A DNA stretch of 64,000 nucleotides from Ptiloglossa arizonensis (GCF_051014685.1 NC_135053.1:1426001-1490000), one strand, 5' to 3'; numbered from the stretch's first letter, positions 39,501 through 54,500 are shown. Made by a program: numbers and translations. The notes: generated from the sequence alone by a model not told the origin.

Positions 39501-42500
39501 TAATTAAAGAAGGCTTTGAAACGATATGAATTGACATGTGTGTTAATAATAAAGTAATATTCGTTTTTCGTTGTTCGTTTGATATTTACGAGTTGAAATG
39601 CGACGCATTTTTACAAGTACTATCATCGTAGTAACATATGCTATTTTTGTATTGTCCACGAAATCTCTTTAAATGTTTTATATTTTCTATAAGTTGTAGA
39701 TACCATAGAAGATGCATCTTTCGAAAAGTTATATCGTTTAGCATTACTTTTTAAAATAATCACAGATTGTGCATTGTTTTCTCTTTTTTTTTATCGAGAT
39801 TAAGGGTTTCGTAATTTTCGAGTCTAATGATCGTAAATATTTTATTTCCTGTAGAGCCTTTACTCCGCAAAAAATAGAATTCGAAACAAAAATTCCTTTA
39901 CTCTATCGAAATCACGATAAATGTAAAACAAATAGGAAATTTCACTTGTGTCTTTATTTCTTTTTACCTCGAGTTGAAGACGTATAATATAGTCAAAATG
40001 TTATATCGTTTTCCTTGAGTAACGAAAAGCTTTTTACCAGTTTGGTTACTTTATTCGAAGAGTTCATCGTATTTGAAATTATTTCACGCAAATTTCCTTT
40101 TTCTTTTAGGTTTCAAGAGAGACCAGAATCTACAGATGCTCCTTGCAGAGTCAAACCGGATAGACCGTGCCCACCGAGCAAGTATAGAACGCCTTCCGGT
40201 GTTTGTAACAACGTAAGACACGCTGTTTGGGGTTCTCGAGGAGCACCCTTTCTGAAAATGTTGCCAGCAGCGTATTCTGACGGTAAATAATAATTTTATT
40301 TGCTTTCAAGTTCCGAGATTCAGTGTTTTGTCATTAAAAACCTATTCGGTCGATCATTATTAGGTTTAAGTTCGATAAAGCGTAATACATTTTTATCCGA
40401 AAATGTGGTCTTTTGGTCCAAAAATTGAACATTGCGTTTAAAGAATTGGTAACGACCTTGAAATTTTACCAAATAAAATGAGATAGTAAAAAACAATTAG
40501 AGCAACGTGTGTCTCCCTAGAAACCGTAACAATTTTCTATAAAATAGATTTTCTATGCAACACATGGTTTAAAAGTTATCCGATGCGATCATTTTAAATT
40601 CTACACCCTGTAAATTCGGGATTTTCTTAATACACGTGTTCAAAATACATTGAATTTTTATTATAAAAATATAATTTATTGTTTTTGGTATTTTTTATCC
40701 ATAGCCTCGATAGTTTTTAAAATATCATCAAAGACACGACACTATGGAGAGTACTATATATACGTTATACGTTATACGTTATACGTTATACGTTATACGT
40801 TATACGTTATACGTTATACGTTATACGTTATACGTTATACGTTATACGTTATACGTTATACGTTATACGTTATACGTTATACGTTGTACTGTACTGCGTA
40901 CAGTACTTAAATAGTCTTCGTCTAAAAATTTGTATCAATGGAAAATGATTGCATGAAAATTTTAATCGATAGAAAATTATTTCCACTCGTAAGAATCGTG
41001 CGCGAGTACCTTAAGGGTTACATCGTCGCGACTCGGTCCCCGGTTCGCGACAATTCGAGGAGCAGTACACTGTGATTGGCGCTAGGAGCGCAGGAGCTGA
41101 CACCGTCACAGTCACGAGGAAATCATTCGCGGGAAGATTCTACGCGTAACCGGTCCTTTGTCGTTCTTCGACCGGTACGCGCTTCCCGTATCGAGAATGG
41201 AAAGTGAAAATCGGAACGAGCTAAACGCGCGAACTCAGATCCATTTCGACGAGCGTTGGCATGCTCGCGAGGATTAGAAACGGCAGATTAGCATGCTATA
41301 AGGCGCGCCAACCCGACGAAATAGAGAGTCCCTCTGTGAACATCGATTGCGCCACTGTTCGCGCGAATAATAAGCGAGTCTACTTGCGAACGATTCGGCC
41401 AATCCCGTTTAGAGAGGAAAAGCGTGCGACGAAAAACTTTTCTTGAACATTATTTGCGCGCGAACATTTTAATTTAGAAAATACAACATTTTGCGTAAGC
41501 CGCGTTCGCAAAATTGAATCAATGACGTGTTGCCACACTTGAATCAATTACATGCAATAATAACAGAAATAATGATTACAAGATTAGTATATTCGTGTAT
41601 ATAATAATAACAATAATGTATAAACGTTTCGACCCCTGATATTAGGTCATAATCGGAATGTCAATAGGAAGACTGAAAAATCAAACATAAAATTGTTATT
41701 AAAAGATATAATCTACATTTATTTATCAACGAAGACTCGAAATTAGGATCGAAGTTTTTGAGTTATTATCGTTATACGAGTATAATATACTTGTGCTGAT
41801 TATTTGTATTATTATTTTATTCGTCGATACCAGAAGTAAATGTATATTTGATTCTGTTAATGGAATTCAGCTGGTTAAAATGAAGTGCTTCACTTCGATC
41901 TTAGAAATAAAGCTTTTTCGTGTACTTTCATCGAAACTTTTATTGCTTCTACCGAAAGAATATGACTCGGGGATGGTAGAAGATTAAAACTGCATATTGA
42001 AAATATTCTTTCGAAAAAGTACAAATGATATGTGAAATAAATATTGAAGAAACATTTAATTTCATAATCGGTCTGATCGTCCTTGGAAAAATTATACGAT
42101 TAACATCGAGCAGGCAAGAAGAATTAAGTTACAAATATACAAAGAATAATTAAACGTCATTTTACATTAATACGACAAAGTTAAAAAATGGAATATATTT
42201 CTGTATGAAATGTTTCGAAGTAACTATTTAAAACATACGTCTGGATAATGAGTCCAAATAGAAAGTGTAAGGAAACATGTAGCGTTAGAAATCAATTTTT
42301 TAGCTTCTTTTCTGTCAAATAAATAATTAGATATACGAGTACAGTAATAATGAATGTATCCTAATTAAATAGATATAAATGCTTATAATATTATAAAGTA
42401 TATACTTGCAAAATGAATGAGGAAGAAAGTAAAGAATAATAAGAATAAAAAGATTGTTGTTCAATGGCCGATGAACAGTGATCCGTACAGCATTGATATT

Positions 42501-45500
42501 TGTAATAGGATGATAGCTATCAGTTTCCAGTATTGATCTCTTCCTGCAATATTGGAGAAATGTCGGAACCTTATTTCAAATGGCGAGTTAGAAAGTATTA
42601 TTTGTACAAAAGGCATTTTTCACGGTGCAAGATTAGATGTATGCACATTGTTAACGTAACATAATACAGTGTTTCGAGTTAAGAAAGTTTCGCGATCAAT
42701 ATTCACTTCCTGCCCAATTTCGAGCGAATTCACCGTCGTGGACTTTCCACCGTGTAACTTTTGTTTACGTGTATGCGATTGTAACTCGAATAATTTCGCG
42801 ATAGTATAAAATTTTATATCCTTCATTTTGAAATAATAAAAGAAATACATAAAGGTAAGCTTCATTAATTGCGAGCAAGATATGGTTCATCTTGCGAACC
42901 ATTGTCTAGATTGTTATCATTGTCTACTCCCTTGCCACAGTAGCCCGAATAAGCTATTCAGTCTACACGTAGTTCGGTACTAGTATTAATATAATTTTGT
43001 GACAATATATCTAATTTCATGATAGTTTAGTATGATCGGGCAACGGCTCTTGTTCGTTAATTAAAATAAATATTATTCTGATGGAATTATGTGCCGAACG
43101 ATAAAACAAACAAATTTTAACTTATTGAAATATTATATCAACATCTCGTTTAATTACTCCCTTTACTAAGGGATTATATAATATTTAATTTAACTTTTAA
43201 GATACTTCGGAGTATACCGTGAAATTTTTCTCTTAAAGCTGTGTTAAAAAACAGCGAGTACAATATCTTTAAATTCGTATATTTTTTCTTGCTTAATATT
43301 CGACGATAACCACCGTCGAAGAATTGGGTTAAAAAACCAATATTTTTCCCCGAAAGAAAAAAAAAAGAATTTGATTTAAATATCGTATCGTTATATGTTC
43401 GCAACTGCAGGAGCAGTGAAACTGAACAATTGAAAATAATTTATACACGATGAATTCGTATAAAATTATTTCTGAAAACACGTCGGTACCATTTTGCAAA
43501 TCGGCTTTATTCAGATTATCACAGAACTGGCTACAAGTACCGCGAACATATTTTGGCGCGATTTTCGAAAACCATTCGCCGTGTTCTATTCGTAAGCTCG
43601 GTACACATTGACAGAGATGGTTAAAATTTTATTCGAATAAAGGATAACGAAGAGAAGCAACGTATTTATACGAAACGTGTAATGAAACAGTTGGTTAGAT
43701 TTTTATTTATTCGTTTCGTTCTCAAATTTTAATTTTAATTTTTATTCGACGAGTAACGGACAGAAAGTTGTTTATCTTTTATTCGTTGCTCGAAATTTGT
43801 ATCCACGTGCAAATTTCGTCCGTTTCTGCGCACGGTGTGTTAAAGGACTAGGAGGATCCGTTTAGGTCTCGGATACGCGTTATCTCAATTGACGTTCACG
43901 ATACGCGAGGAACAGGATCGACGATAATTAAATGTAGAAATTGTAGCGTTTCGTCGAAGTTACTTTTGGAGGTGAAGCGAGTGAAGGAGGTGAACACGAA
44001 AGGCAGCTGGCGCTTGTCTGCGAGGGAAAAAAAATCCAGACGAAAATATGAAAGTGAAAAGATCGAAGAAAGTGACCTCGGTGTTCTGGCCAGTGGTTCC
44101 CCGGCTGTGCCTTTCGGCAACGTTGACCCAAAATTCATCGATCGTCATCGAACACACTTCCACGTATTAGTACCGTGTTCGACGAACGTGTCGCTCGGCT
44201 CTACATTTGGTATAATTTGTCTATCGGCGTTCAAAGTTATTATTTTATCGCACCAGGCAGCGCACATTGCGTTAAAACTTCTCATTTTTTCCTAATTTGA
44301 TCAAGAGACTATAGTTTGCAGTAATGGTGTCAAACGCGCGGCCCGTAAGTCCCCAGAATGCGGTCTGTGACCCGAAGTCCGAAAGTTGAAACAATTAAAT
44401 GGAATTTAAAACAAAAATTTTTTAAAATATATATATATATATATATATATTTAATTCTCGTGTTTATATACGTACTCTGACACCATCCCACAGATTGTGT
44501 GAAAATAATTTTTCCATTTGGTTCGATTATATTTAATGTACCGAGTGGTCCATAATTCATGGTACAAACAAGGTAAGGGAGATTTGATGTTTCAAAATAG
44601 GACGAAAATCTATAATAATGAAATTGGGTTGAAGATATAGTTTTCGAAAGAAATGCACCTGGAAATCGGTCGAATACGCACGCATCTAATGAAAACTGTA
44701 AAGATTTCATTAATAGATAAGTATCGGTAGCAACTGTATCTGGTAAAATCTATAACTCGAGTCATTGGTTAAATGGACACGTACTGAATTGATTTTCAAA
44801 TGCATTTTTCGCGGAAACGACATATTCGTCTTATTTTGAGTCATAAAATCTTGGATATTCCAAAAATCACCCACAAGTGATAGATTCGTATGCAACGATA
44901 CGATAACGATTAACCAATCGTTGCAAGAATAAAAAAGATTGAAACCACAAAAGCGAAAATATAACACGAACCCGTGCATGGCCGTGACATCGCAAAAACG
45001 TTAAAAAAAATACTCCACGTGTTCTAAAAGCGGTAGAACTGTGACGTGAGATAAAACTGTATAAAAAAAGGAAGCCATTGTAGTTCAGCAGCGTCGCGTA
45101 CATTGCATAACCTAAAAAATATTCCCGACGAGAGCTCGAAACTGTACTCGGTCCAACGAGACGAATTTGTAAAGAAAGAAAGAAAACAAACAAACGTTCG
45201 TGTGGAATTCGTGGCAAAGAAGAAGACAGACTGTGAGTTCGGTCTCGTCTTATCCATACGTCGATTGCACTTATTTATTGACAATTGCTGTCTCGTTTCG
45301 TTGGACCGTAATAAAATTTGAATCGACGAGTCGACGAACGGTACCGGTCCAAAATCGGTTACTTCAAAACAACCTCGAGACAGTACGTGGAATGCACAAA
45401 ACGAGCAAGAGAACTTTTAAATAGCTCGTTGAATTCACCGTTTGGGAAAAGTGATTTTTTCGAATATTTAAAAATGCGAGACTCGTCGATTAGAATAATT

Positions 45501-48500
45501 TCCCGCGCTTGGTCCGCGGTATTCGCGCAACGGATAAGGTCGAATCGATTTTATTATCGTTATTTTACTCGAGAAGGTGGAAGGCTGGGATCATTTCGCG
45601 ACAAGGTGAAAAGACGAGGCCGAGAGCACAAAATCGCGCGATAACTTTGTGGAAATTTGTAAAACGATCGAAGATGCGCCGGTATGGCAATCACGGCGGG
45701 AAGGATTTACGATCAGGCTGGTGTCTTCACCGTTTATACGTTTACGGTAATATTTAAATGGCGAGCGTTCCCATGCTCGTCTCCGCGCGTGCGCATGAAT
45801 CAACTTAATTAGGGACAAGGACGGGACTTGTTAAAATACTTTTCGAACTATTCGCCCCTTTTTCATCGCCGGGGCGAATATTTGTACGATTGGAGCGGAT
45901 AAGCTGCCGTAATGGCGTCGGCATAAATCTTAGGCGGCACGGTTCGTCCGCGAAGCTGGGTGTACCTGTCGGTTCGTATCGAAAGATGATGATCGTTCGT
46001 GTAGGAAGGTAAGCCGCGCGGCTCATTGTCAGCCTACTTCGCCGCGAGATTCATCAAATACGGATAGCCGTGCGTAACCATGACACAGAATTTTGACACA
46101 CATTGCGCATTTCCAGGCTTGGACCCCCCTCGTAGCCGTCATTAACGTCCGTGAGTCATTCGACGTGGCGCGGCGCCGTGTAAATTTAGTGACCGAAGTT
46201 ATGCGAGTTGTCGAGGACCGAACGATGCTACTCGGTAGATCGATTTCGACGACCAAGGGAATCGGAGGACTTGGTCGCGAGCGAAACGATCGAAACTTTC
46301 TAACAAATTTCAGCATCTCGATGAATAAAAAAATACGTGAAGAATAATATGTTCTCGTAGACGAAAAACGCTTCGAATCGCTACGTAATTTCATTTGCGT
46401 CGATCATCGAGCGTTAAAGGTTGATCGATTACTTCGACATCGTGTCGTAAAATAGTCTAGAAGAACTTTCTACTTTAAGCAAACACGATTATTTCGTTCA
46501 CCGAAACACCTGCTTCTGGTTGTTATTGAAGATAGCGAAATTCATTGCAACTTTCTAGACTGACGGGATACCACGAGTATTCAGCTGCCGATTGTATTCG
46601 ACATTGAAACCAAGTAACGCTTATTAGAAATCGAAAGCGTTTCAACCCGATCATTCGGACTTACTATTTGCCTACTTTTACAAACGAATGCAATATTTCT
46701 AAATACGTTTACAACTCGCACCGTTGTACACTTCTACGTCTTTCTCTATGCCTGCGTTCTTCAACGAAACGGTTATCATTAATAATTAAACGCTTACTCT
46801 TCGATGTGTAAAATAATAGATTAATCGTAAATTATGACTACAAATTTTTAATTCAAATCGTACAATATTTCTATCTCTTCCTTGTTAAATTTTTCTTAAA
46901 ATATCGTTTACTTTTTTACGCGTCAATTTTATGTTCAATCGTATCATTTTGAAAAATTATACAAAAGTAAGAACAGAGTATACTTAATTCGAGCAAATGT
47001 CATCCGTTTGTAACGTTTCGTATTACTTTACCTCGTTCGGCATCTCGCCTTCTGAATATTGTCTTCCAAAATTCGCTCAGATCTGTCATCGATACTGTCA
47101 ATTTCTTTGCAGCGTTCCACTACGTTGCGAAAAGTTTGAAACGCCATTTTTATCGTTCGCGGTATCGCTTTTGCACCGTAACTATTCTCGTACAAGTTTT
47201 ACGCCATTGCTCTTTAGCCATCGCAAAATATAAAATCAAACGCGAGTTATCGTTACTTCTTCGGTTGTGTTCTAATAATGGACGGAAGTAATAATTTTAA
47301 ATTAATAGTTACTCCAAACCACCCTGCGCACACCCACCACTCGTTACACGCTTGTGCGTGACTATAAACGTTTCTGTTTTCGTCGTCAGGTATCGCGATT
47401 CCACGACAGTCGGTACGGAACCACGTGCTCCCGACGCCTATGAAAGCGGTTTCGATGATAATAAACCGTCTGCAGCCGGTACCGGAGGCTCACGAGGGTT
47501 TGACGAGTTTCTCCGGCGTGTGGTCGGAGCTGGTACTACAGGACATCGGTTTAACGGTGCACCCGACGAATCAGCCGAATCTGTGCTGCTCGGGAAAAAC
47601 GAAACATCCAGAGTGTTACGAGATTCGCGACGAGGACGGCGGCTGCACGAATTATTGGCGATCGGTGCCGAGCTTAACCGTGCACAGATGCAACTTCGAC
47701 ACCAGGGAACAGATGAACGGTGCATCGGCGTACTTGGACGGTTCTCATATTTACGGGACCACCGACGAGAGACTGCATCAGCTACGGACGTACAGTCAAG
47801 GAAAAGTGGACGTATCCGCGTGCGAGGTTTGCAATAGCACAGAGGACAGGGCACTGGGTACGATATACACCGCCTTTCTGAACGAGCATAATCGCATAGC
47901 GGGGAAACTGGCCGAAGCGAACAGCCATTGGGACGAGACGAAACTGTTCCTCGAAGCGCGTCGACTCGTCGTCGCTCAAATTCAACACGTTACTTTGAAC
48001 GAGTATGTGCCCAGTATACTCGGCGAAGGCGCTCGAACCGACCCCGAGCTGATGCCAGTCGCCAGCGGATTTTACAGCGGTTACTCGTCGTCGAATCTCG
48101 CCGGCACGTACGATGCGGTCGCATTAGCGGCTCTACGCGCTCTGATATCGCTCCGCAGGCACGGGATCAACGACGCTACGAGCCTCGAGGATCACGTGAT
48201 CGCCTCGGCCAATCGCGTCAGCCTCGATCTCAGCCGCTCCGCTTTCGAGACACAGTTGGACGCGAATGCTCATTTCGTTCACGTGGGTCGCGATCATGGA
48301 ATCACTGGATACGTCAATTTTGTCGCCGATTGTTCCGAAAACAATGTCACGGTAAGTCCGCACGATTTTTTCACGCAAGAAATTCACGTAGATTACCGAT
48401 GGATCGTCACACGACACCGAATCGGAAATCCTTTTCGTAAAAATCAGTTCTTTTTCCGGAAGTGATTCTTTGCAAAGTTTCGCGCGTTCGGAGAGGGTGT

Positions 48501-51500
48501 AGTTCGTGGTACGAACGATACAAGAGCGCGTAAATAGCTATCGAAACACGAAAACGCGGCAATGGTTTCGACGAAATTGAAGGATTTCTTCTCACTTCGA
48601 TCGAGAGATTTCGAGGATTCGTTAGTGTCCGCGCACATTTTTTTCCAGTTTCGATCGATTGGATCTCGATGTGCAACAGAATTTTGTAACGTAGAGGCGC
48701 ATTCCCTAGGGAGACAATCACTTTATACCTTTACAAAAATTTTGATACAGAAAACTGTGGATAACTTACGCGTCTCTTTTTATTATTACATCGATCGTAA
48801 AGATTTTATAATATATAAACGTATGTCCCCATTTATAAATTTCAGTTCATGAAAATGTATAATTTATACAAATATTTTACGCGAATTTTCACGCATTTTT
48901 ATTCGATATCGCATTACTTAAATACAATTTATTTATCAATACCAGAGTTTTTCGTACATTTAATTCGGCTAATGGCTTTCTTTGAGTAATTTTTTATATT
49001 CAATAAATAGACATTTCGACCAAACAAAATTCACAAAAACAACTTATAAATCTCGGACACAAAAATTCTTTTTTTCTTAAGGGAACGCTTTTTACAAAGT
49101 TTGGAAATCACATATCGTTAATGTCCAAAGTTTTTTATCCAAATAAATGATGCAAAAGAACAAATGGAAACGTTTCGCTACGTTTTCGGCAACTTTTATT
49201 TCGTTTCGGCAAAAAGTTATTTGTTTGTATCGTAGAAAATTAATCGCTAAGATAAATCTACCGACGTACGATGCAATAATTTGCAAAATCGTACAAGGTA
49301 AGGAAAAAAACGTAATACGTATCGGGAATAAGTTTGGGCAGCGATCAATGTGGTATAGTCTAAAGTTTCGGGATATAACGAAGAACCATTAATACCAAAA
49401 GAGGTAATTAGGAAAGAAACATTGTTGGATCATTAGTGGACGCGTCAGGACATCCGAAGGTCAACTACTTCTTAAATGGAATATCCAGTTTTTTAATGAA
49501 TTCGATAGATCAGTGTTTCCCAACCAATGTGTCGCGACACACTAATGTATCGCGAGGGTACCTCGGGTGTTAAAATAATTCATATTTATTAATATATATA
49601 AATAATACCGAGCCAAGTTGATCGATGACTAAAAGGAAACGAAAGAAAAGAACTTGGACATATTTCCTCTAACAGCGAAAAAAGATTTTTCATGGTAATA
49701 TTTTCCAACGAATTATTGAAACATTAACAATGTTGGAAGAGAAAATTCAACATTACTCTTCTTCTCTAAATGTTCCAAATTATGATCGAGCGAGTCCAAA
49801 ACGCATTCTTAAGTAATGCCAATGCTGAAAATCTCAATCCATCTTTAACCGAACATCCCGGAAACTGTTAATTTCAGGATAGATGTCTCTCAATATTTTT
49901 ATTCTCAAAACACATCACTTTGGCGAATTCTGCCATTAAAAATTGAACATTTAAAAAAACAAAGTTCACCTTCGAATGTCGTTGATCAACGGAGAAACAT
50001 TTTGTATATTACAAAGGAGAGGAAATTTCCATATATATGATGAGAACTTGTATTTTGTAACTTATTCGTGTTCGTAAATACAACACGAGCGAAAATGATC
50101 GATGATGATGAACATAACGACACACTGAGATTCGTTTAGTCAGTATCCAGTCAAGGACACACGTGCTCAACGTGTACCAATCTTTAGAATCGACTTTATC
50201 GAAAGGTTTTTGTGCGCGTCTGAAATGCCTTCGTTATACTGTGACAAAAAAGTTTCCTCTTCTGCTAAATTTTTTTTGCCACTCCCATAGTTTTGGCGAT
50301 ATTGAGTAACAGCCACACTGAACCGTTACATTGCTATATTTAAATTGCACAAAAAATATAAATATATATATATATACACGCATGTTTAATTTGTTAGGTT
50401 CGGAACTTCAAGGATTTGGAACGCTTTATGCGGCCGGTGCAAGCGAGACTATTGGAATCCATATATTCTCGGGTGGAAGACATAGATCTCCTTCTGGGTG
50501 GGATTTTAGAAATCCCTACGAAAGGTGCAGCAGTGGGTCCGACGTTCGAATGCCTCCTAAAGAGGCAGTTCGTTAAAACTCGAAACTCTGATCGATTTTG
50601 GTACGAGAACGATCTTCCTCCGTCCGGGTTGAGCTCGGTGCAGCTTGCCGAGATCAAGAAGGTTTCGCTGGCTGGTATCCTGTGCACAAACACGAACATT
50701 CGTAAGATTCAACCGAAAGCGTTCATCCAACAGGACCCGTATTTGAACGCCAAAATCAGCTGCGATCAGCATAGCGTGCTCGACGTGACACCGTGGAGAG
50801 AAGAGGAGCCTCAGTCGGTACCGGTTAAAGAAAAAGTGATCGCCACGCCAGTGGTGCCGGAACTTGTACCGGAACTTCATCCCGGCCTGATCGCAGCAGC
50901 TGTGAAAAAGGCGGAGGCAGACCTCATCGAAAGGAAACAATTGGAGTATAACTCGTGGTTGGAGCAAAGGATAGCGGATCCGAAATCACCAGCTGGCACG
51001 GCTGCTAGTTTCTCGAAAGCCAACAGAGACGCTCTGTTGTTGGCCAACTCGTCCATCATGTACGAACTGGCCACCAACGAAATTTTGAACGGCGTGCAAG
51101 GACTGAAACGTAGGAAACGACAGGTTTTCGACACCACTGACAACGTTCTCGGTTTTCCGAACAACGACTTCTTCGATGTGCTGCAAAACGTCGACATATC
51201 TGGATTTCTGTCGCAGAACAAACCTACGAATCACGACGAGGTCGAGTGCCCGTCCGACGACAGTTCGTGCGACCCCACTACCCCGTACAGAACCCTTTCC
51301 GGTCACTGTAACAACCTTCGTAATCCAAGTCTTGGGAAATCGTTGACCACCTTCGCCAGATTGCTTCCGCCCACGTACGAGGACGGAGTATCGAAACCGA
51401 GGTTAACATCGATCATGGGATTATCGCTGCCCAATCCGAGGGTAGTGTCTACCGTCCTTCATCCCGATATCTCTCACCTTCACAATCGGTACACGTTGAT

Positions 51501-54500
51501 GGTGATGCAGTTCGCTCAGTTCTTGGACCACGATCTCACGATGACCCCGATCCACAAAGGATTCGCGGAATCTATACCGAGTTGTCGTCCATGTGACTCT
51601 CAACATACGGTGCACGCCGAGTGCAATCCGTTCCCGGTGCCACCCGGTGATCATTACTATCCGACGGTGAACGTCACCTCCGGTACGCGAATGTGTTTCC
51701 CCTCGATGAGATCGCTACCCGGACAACAACACCTGGGACCGCGCGAACAGATCAATCAGAATACCGGTTTCCTGGACGCTTCCGTGATCTACGGTGAGAA
51801 CACTTGCATCTGTAACGTTCTGCGGGGTCCCAACGGGCGCATGAATGTCACCCAAAGTCCTCACCGTGGCGCGAAGGATCTTCTACCGCAGTCGCCGACT
51901 CATCCGGAATGCAAAGCAAAATCCGGATACTGTTTCATCGGTGGGGATGGTCGCGCGTCCGAGCAGCCAGCTTTGACCGTGATGCACACCTTCTGGATAC
52001 GGGAGCACAACAAAATCGTCGAGGGTTTGAGGCACGTGAATCCTCATTGGGACGGCGAGAAACTCTTCCAGCAGTCCCGTCGTATCATCAGCGCGTTGTT
52101 GCAACACATCACGTTCAACGAATTTCTCCCAAGAATCCTCGGATGGAACGCCGTCACTCTCTACGGTTTGAAGCTCCTGCCTCAAGGCTACTACAAAGAG
52201 TACTCGCCCACGTGCAATCCAAGCGTGCTCACCGAGTTCGCGACAGCCGCGTACAGAATCGGGCACTCGCTCCTGAGGCCTCATTTGCCGAGAATGGATC
52301 GCAACTATCAGAACATCGAACCCTCCATTTTGTTGCGCGACGGATTTTTCGATCCCGACATGCTCTATCAGCAAGGCATGTTGGACGAAATGATGCGAGG
52401 TTTGGTGGCCACCCCCATGGAATCGCTGGATCAATTCATAACCGGTGAGGTGACCAACCATCTGTTCGAGATTCGTGGTATTCCGTATTCCGGGATCGAT
52501 TTGATCGCGTTGAACATCCATCGCGCCAGGGATCACGGGATACCCTCCTACAACAATTACAGAGCTCTTTGCAACCTGAAGAGGGCCACCACCTTCGAGG
52601 ATTTGTCGAGGGAGATGGTACCGGAGGTGATTGCGCGTATGAAACGCATTTACAACTCCGTCGACGATATAGATTTATTCTCCGGTGGACTGAGCGAGAG
52701 ACCTCTTCAAGGTGGTCTCGTGGGACCGACGTTCGCCTGCATCATAGCTATACAGTTACGACAAGCGAGGAAATGCGATCGTTTCTGGTACGAGACCGAC
52801 GACCCGAACGTACGATTCACCGAACATCAGCTGGCGGAAATACGGAAGATCACATTGTCGAAAGTCATGTGCGACAACATGGACGAGCACAACGACATGC
52901 AACGAGCAGCGTTCGACTTGCCGAGTAATTTCTTGAATCCGCGTGTTCCTTGTAGCTCTATGCCGCAGCTGGATCTGTCTGCCTGGAGAGAAACGAGGCA
53001 TGGATGTCAAATCGGAGGTAGAAACGTTGCTTTAGGAGAATCTGGTTTCCCCACGCCTTGCACCAGCTGCGTTTGCACAGCCGAGGGCGTAAGTATTTAC
53101 CTTCTCCTTGGTAGTAGATCTCGCGAACGGTATAAAGAAAGATAAATATTGCTGTCTTAATCGAGCTCCCTTTACGTCTTTGTCTTTTTTTTCCTTTTAT
53201 TTCCCCACCAGCGTAATAATGTCCACCTTCGAGCGACAAAATCGAAACCGCCAGTTCGCTCGAAAGCGAACTGGGTAATGAGATACACGGAGAACGAACG
53301 AGTTTGACACACTCTTCTGCACGAACAATGTCGGCTTTTTCATTTTTTTTTTCTTATCGCGTTTTTAAATTCGTAGAAGCAATTTACAATATATTTTTTC
53401 GATCGAAAATCTTAAAATTTTTATTCGATAATTTTCTACTTCGTTACGAGGTTTTATTCGTTTAGAAACACGTACAAAACACCAAAGAGGGCAAAAAACG
53501 TAACCTTTTCTCAGTGTATTATTCGCGTTCAATTCTACGAATGTAATCACAGAATCACGGCCAACTAAGACACGGATATAAAATATTACGAGCGGTTAAT
53601 CACCAATGGAAAATAAATATTTTTATATTTCTCGTTGCATCTTTCTAAGAGTACATCGTTAATGAGATCGGCGAGGTTTCCTCGATGGAAATGACTCCCA
53701 ACGCGATCTTATTCAAAGGTGCGTGTATTTGCGGAAGTCGGAGATGATTTGTTTCACGTGTAATTAAAAATAATCCAAATCGGGTCACGTTCCAATTCAT
53801 TTTCGAGGAGAAGAAAACTTTGCCAATGTATTGACTGTCGCGCAGATCGAATGAGAAATGTAAAAATTTTAATTCTCATTTCGTTACTTGAATCCGTGGT
53901 AAAAAACATCGCTCGAAAGCGAGAATTATCGAATTTTGTATTCGCTCGACACGCTCGTTGTCACAGTTCGGTCAGAAAACTATGCTATTACATATGTATT
54001 ATATTAAAACTCGTTCGGTGTAATCTATATTTTTAACTATCCACATACGTATAAATAAAATGTAAATTCTCAATAACTGGTCTGAAATTTATATTTTGTT
54101 TCGTCGAATAATAAATCCTTTCGGTTTCTCGTAAGAACCAACGCGTCGCATATATACGACGATTGGTTGAAAACCTGTTACTTGTTATTATGTACAATTT
54201 TCTAAAGCCCAACGATAACGTAAGTTGACCGTTTTCGTTTCAGACGCAATGCGCATCTCTGAGGATCACGGATTGTAATCAGCTTCTGCGCGAAGCTTCT
54301 CGAGAGGCGATCTTACGCGACGATGTATGCACCGCTCAGTGTGGTTTCGTTTTGGCGGCCACGGAAGCTACCTCAAGACTTCAGCAGTTTACGACACCAA
54401 CGAGCTTCCCTGGTTTCGTGCCACACAGGAATAATTTACGAAGTGCACCAACGCCAGTTTCTTTCAATGGCTTTAAATTACCGGATCTCTCGCAGTTCAT

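Larger units (their letters stand above)
31012..40109 (+). other. DBLOX intron 3 (9.1 kb)
   Basis: GTGAGT donor, TTCTTTTAG acceptor. It carries the 30-bp minisatellite, two mariner-type elements, the 272-bp array, a GC-rich island (about 35706-36250) and a foldback repeat. No internal gene supported. Confidence 0.75.

Noticed and set aside
40650..40910. 86-codon frame with a YTLYVIR repeat
   Set aside because: Purely the translation of a 7-bp array inside an intron.
43896..46394. Many overlapping open frames in intron 4
   Set aside because: Frames overlap on both strands in CpG-rich DNA and none shows recognisable domains or consistent splice sites.
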